Below, piece after piece: positions 5,760 to 7,545 of a DNA stretch of 7,545 nt. The first letter of the stretch is position 1. The number at the start of each line of letters is the position of its first letter. Source of the DNA: an uncultured Nostocoides sp. (GTDB lineage: Bacteria; Actinomycetota; Actinomycetes; Actinomycetales; Dermatophilaceae); contig CAKZIH010000360.1 in the NCBI GenBank assembly GCA_936931335.1, positions 1 to 7,545 of the forward strand, given 5' to 3'. Made by a program: the position numbers and the translations under genes. The notes under the pieces were generated by a model. It did no database searches, was not told the origin of the DNA, and was given only the letters and a program-made list of their open reading frames with translations.

Positions 5760-6075
5760 ATGCGCACCACCAACACCGCCGCCCTCGTCGCGCTCGGTGT
5801 CCTAGCGGTCAGTGGCTGCAACTCCGGCACGGACGTCAGCACCGCCGCGACCTCGACGAGCGCCAGCTCGACGTCGACGGCTCCGTCAGGCGGTAGCCGA
5901 TAGCGCCTACTCGGTCACTGCTTGCGTCGATCGGAGCGGGGTGACTTATGAGAAGGACGGTAAGCCGGTCGACAACCCCTCGGGAGTTGCCGCGAAAACC
6001 TTGGTGAAGCATCTGGTGGTCGAGAATGGGGGCGGATTCCGTGTGGCCCGTGACGAGCCGGGCGCCTCGTGCTAG
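5760..6075 (+). pseudogene. Broken lipoprotein gene: signal peptide and linker, frame change, C-terminal remnant
   Basis: From ATG 5760 the first frame encodes 47 residues and stops at TAG 5901-5903. It has a clear lipoprotein signal peptide (basic MRTTN, hydrophobic core, lipobox VSGC with the lipidated cysteine at residue 20) followed by a Ser/Thr/Ala linker typical of exported actinobacterial lipoproteins. In the +1 frame, from about 5896 to the TAG at 6073-6075, a plausible 59-residue segment continues: SAYSVTACVDRSGVTYEKDG, and near the end GGGFRVARDEPGASC. This looks like the C-terminal end of small actinobacterial lipoproteins (T-x-CVD...GK...W/F-x-V...C). Upstream of about 5890 the +1 frame is only Arg/Pro-rich shadow translation, so the two parts belong together. 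Such proteins are normally near 150-200 residues (recalled, not checked), so the break probably combines loss of the middle with a frame change around 5885-5900. A sequencing error could explain the frame change but not the short length. If translated as is, a 28-residue lipidated Ser/Thr-rich peptide would result. Confidence 0.65.
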
Positions 6076-6097
6076 GCCGGGTCCGTACAAGCATCGG

Positions 6098-6118
6098 CGG
6101 CCCGCGTCGGACGGGCCG
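6098..6118. terminator. GC hairpin between convergent genes, possible bidirectional terminator
   Basis: CGGCCCG (6098-6104) and CGGGCCG (6112-6118) form a perfect 7-bp stem with a 7-base loop. It lies in the 72-bp gap between the lipoprotein remnant (+) and the end of the DUF2339 gene (-), where both transcripts would need to end. There is no T-run on either side, so this is a structural guess. Confidence 0.35.
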
Positions 6119-6147
6119 GGGTCAGCGGAACAGGTGGCCCGAATGCC

Positions 6148-7545
6148 TTAGGCAGCCGGGCGGGGCTGGGCTCGATCCGCCGCCTTGGCGTAGGCCGCCC
6201 CCATGGCCAGCAGCACGAGTCCGGCACCGAGGAAGACCGCGATGCGCACGATGCCGTCCAGGGCGGCGAGGTCGAAGAGTACAAGCTTAAGCACCGCGGT
6301 CGCGGCCAGCGCCAGCCCGGCGCGGATGGCGACGACTCCGTGCTCCGGCCGGGTCGACCGGCGTCCGAGCAGGTATGCCGCACCCGCCGCGATCAGTACC
6401 GTCGCCAGCCCATGGCCGGCGATGAAGCCACCCTCGGCGCGCCCGGCGCCGCGGCCCAGGACCACCCCGGCCGCCACCACGGCGCCGCAGCCGAGCACCA
6501 GGGCGAGGGCGTAACCGGCATACCGGAGCAGGTATGCCCGTGCCCAGCCGAACGCACCGCCCAGCCCGGCGGCCACCGGCGCGGCCAGCAGGACGGTGGC
6601 GGTGAGCAAGAGCAGGGTCACCAGTTCGGGCACCGCGATGGCTCGGGCCGCCGAGCGCTGGCTCAGCAGATCCAGCAGCGACGGGAGGGCGAGTCCGCAG
6701 GCCAGACCAGTCACGATCAGGCCGATGGCCCGCTGCCATACCGGCGGACAGGTACGGGTATTCGGGGCGACATAGGTGTTTGGGGCGACATAGGCGAGCG
6801 CCAGGGCGGCGATCGCCGCGATCCGCCAGTTGCCGGGGCTGACTTCGGCGACCGCGGTGAGCAGGAACGCGCTGCCCACGACGCCGGCCCACGGCGCGAC
6901 CCGGGAGTTCGCCGGGATCCCCACGTCCCGTGCGGTGCTGGCAGCGGCAAGCAAATAGGCGGCGGCCGCAAGGCCGAGCACGGCCCAGGGGCGGGCCGGA
7001 CCGGCATACGCGGCCGGCAGCAGGGGCAGCGCCGAGACCGGCAGCAGGGCAGTGATCAGGCGGGTACGCCGGGTGCCGGCGCGCGCGGCCAGGACGGCGG
7101 TACCGAGTTCGACGGCCGCGAGGATGGCGGCCAACCCCAGCACCAGCAGGTCGTCGCCCGCGTGGGTTACCCGGGCCGCGAGCAACGCGGTCACGGCCGG
7201 CAGGACGCGGGCCGGGTGCAGCGCGAACCAGTTCCGGCCCAAGTGCGCCGGATAGGCCCCCACCGCGAGCACCACGAGGAATGCGGCGCATTCGACGCTC
7301 GGTCGACCGGCAATGACCGGGGCCAGGGCGGCCGCGCCGGCGACGGTCAGCACGGCCAGGTACTGCTGATCCCAGGCCCGCGCCAACCCCATCCCCGCCA
7401 GGGCGATGACCCCCGCCAAGGCATAGGCCGCCGGTGTCGAGATCCATTCGTAGATGGTGGCCGCCGCCACCACGTCCAGGTATGCCGTGGCGAATCCCGC
7501 CGCGGCGATGGCCAGCGCCCCCTCCGCGCGGCGCGCATCACGCGC
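6148..7545 (-). CDS. DUF2339 family multi-spanning membrane protein, C-terminal part, 5' end outside window
   Basis: The frame is open from the right edge (7545) to the TAA at 6148-6150, giving 465 residues. A GTG at 7473 is in frame, but the coding sequence clearly continues upstream of it (the residues before it include LAIAAAGFATAYLDV), so the true start is beyond the window. The visible part is almost wholly hydrophobic Ala/Leu/Val/Gly-rich sequence with about fifteen predicted membrane helices and short loops, as in the large DUF2339 'predicted membrane proteins', which often have twenty or more helices. The C-terminal block, including KLVLFDLAALDGIVRIAVFL and GLVLLAMGAAYAKA, is the most typical family segment. 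The biochemical function of the family is unknown. One loop carries a duplicated hexapeptide YVAPNT-YVAPNT encoded by an 18-bp tandem repeat. The gene converges on the lipoprotein remnant and shows no sign of disruption. Confidence 0.85.
   Translation of the reverse strand, partial: ARDARRAEGALAIAAAGFATAYLDVVAAATIYEWISTPAAYALAGVIALAGMGLARAWDQQYLAVLTVAGAAALAPVIAGRPSVECAAFLVVLAVGAYPAHLGRNWFALHPARVLPAVTALLAARVTHAGDDLLVLGLAAILAAVELGTAVLAARAGTRRTRLITALLPVSALPLLPAAYAGPARPWAVLGLAAAAYLLAAASTARDVGIPANSRVAPWAGVVGSAFLLTAVAEVSPGNWRIAAIAALALAYVAPNTYVAPNTRTCPPVWQRAIGLIVTGLACGLALPSLLDLLSQRSAARAIAVPELVTLLLLTATVLLAAPVAAGLGGAFGWARAYLLRYAGYALALVLGCGAVVAAGVVLGRGAGRAEGGFIAGHGLATVLIAAGAAYLLGRRSTRPEHGVVAIRAGLALAATAVLKLVLFDLAALDGIVRIAVFLGAGLVLLAMGAAYAKAADRAQPRPAA
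6761..6796. repeat. 18-bp tandem duplication inside the DUF2339 gene
   Basis: Units 6761-6778 and 6779-6796 are adjacent and agree at 16 of 18 bases, sharing the run GGGGCGACATAGG. On the coding (-) strand they encode YVAPNT twice. Both differences are synonymous third-position changes, so the repeat keeps frame and peptide. Confidence 0.9.

Larger units (their letters stand above)
706..7486. repeat. Dispersed octamer GGTATGCC / GGCATACC, ten exact copies
   Basis: Exact copies read GGTATGCC on + at 758-765, 1509-1516, 6372-6379, 6531-6538 and 7479-7486, and GGCATACC on + (motif on -) at 706-713, 1700-1707, 2030-2037, 4133-4140 and 6517-6524. In motif orientation the preceding base is always C or A: CAGGTATGCC five times, CGGTATGCC five times. 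G follows in nine of ten. Near matches occur at 742-749, 3469-3476, 5577-5584, 6735-6742 and 7003-7010. All exact copies lie in or touch coding sequence, in all three codon phases, five per strand. The groEL fragment has none and the 3.3-kb ABC operon has one. The role is unknown. Confidence 0.85.

Noticed and set aside
5812..5895. ATG 5812 as the start of an independent 87-residue protein ending at 6075
   Set aside because: The first 28 or so residues are Arg/Pro-rich and are the off-frame reading of the lipoprotein linker. No ribosome binding site precedes it. Only the part after about 5896 looks like real protein.
6287..7447. A 386-codon open frame on the - strand inside the DUF2339 gene
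   Set aside because: It is a frame-shifted shadow, rich in Arg and Gly. The other frame gives continuous membrane helices.
7471..7473. GTG as the start of the DUF2339 protein
   Set aside because: The same frame stays open to the window edge with hydrophobic, family-like sequence, so the gene begins outside the window.
1..7545. A search for CRISPR repeats, tRNA/rRNA genes, transposases, toxin-antitoxin pairs or defence genes
   Set aside because: None was seen. The identifiable genes are a chaperonin, hydrolases, an ABC transporter, a lipoprotein remnant and a DUF2339 protein.

Overview
The window is high-G+C DNA with strong G/C preference at third codon positions. Together with a GroEL ending in a Gly-Met-rich tail and two gene types common in actinobacteria (a ten-helix FtsX-type ABC permease and a DUF2339 membrane protein), this points to a chromosomal segment of an actinobacterium. 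I cannot place the genus from sequence alone. There are no tRNAs, rRNAs, CRISPR repeats, transposases or phage genes.

Layout, left to right: (1) 1-497, the 3' end of a groEL2-type chaperonin gene on the + strand, closed by a long hairpin terminator (524-558) and a second short hairpin (561-580). (2) 598-1362 (+), a fusion of a DUF4031 domain to a canonical Nudix hydrolase domain. (3) 1378-2034 (-), convergent with it and only 15 bp away, a COG4339-type HD-superfamily metal-dependent phosphohydrolase. (4) 2035-2188, a divergent promoter region with three copies of TACGGGGC. (5) 2189-5528 (+), a two-gene operon for a MacB/LolD-like ABC ATPase and an 843-residue FtsX/MacB-type permease, ending in a strong hairpin terminator (5565-5593). 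(6) 5594-5759, non-coding, with a long inverted repeat (5614-5659). (7) 5760-6075 (+), a broken lipoprotein gene: an intact lipoprotein signal peptide and linker, then a frame change into what looks like the C-terminal end of the same kind of protein. (8) 6148-7545 (-), the C-terminal 465 residues of a DUF2339 multi-spanning membrane protein that runs off the right edge.

How the genes work together: the ATPase and permease form one transporter, probably a type VII (mechanotransmission) exporter or extractor of lipophilic or envelope substrates. The Nudix and HD enzymes are both predicted nucleotide or phosphate-ester hydrolases, but their convergent arrangement is the only link seen. The other genes look like independent neighbours.

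I found no defence system or obviously new multigene system. The most unusual signal is a dispersed octamer, GGTATGCC/GGCATACC, present ten times in 7.5 kb on both strands and in all three codon phases, in two related contexts (CAGGTATGCC and CGGTATGCC). By a hand estimate this is tens of times more than base composition predicts.
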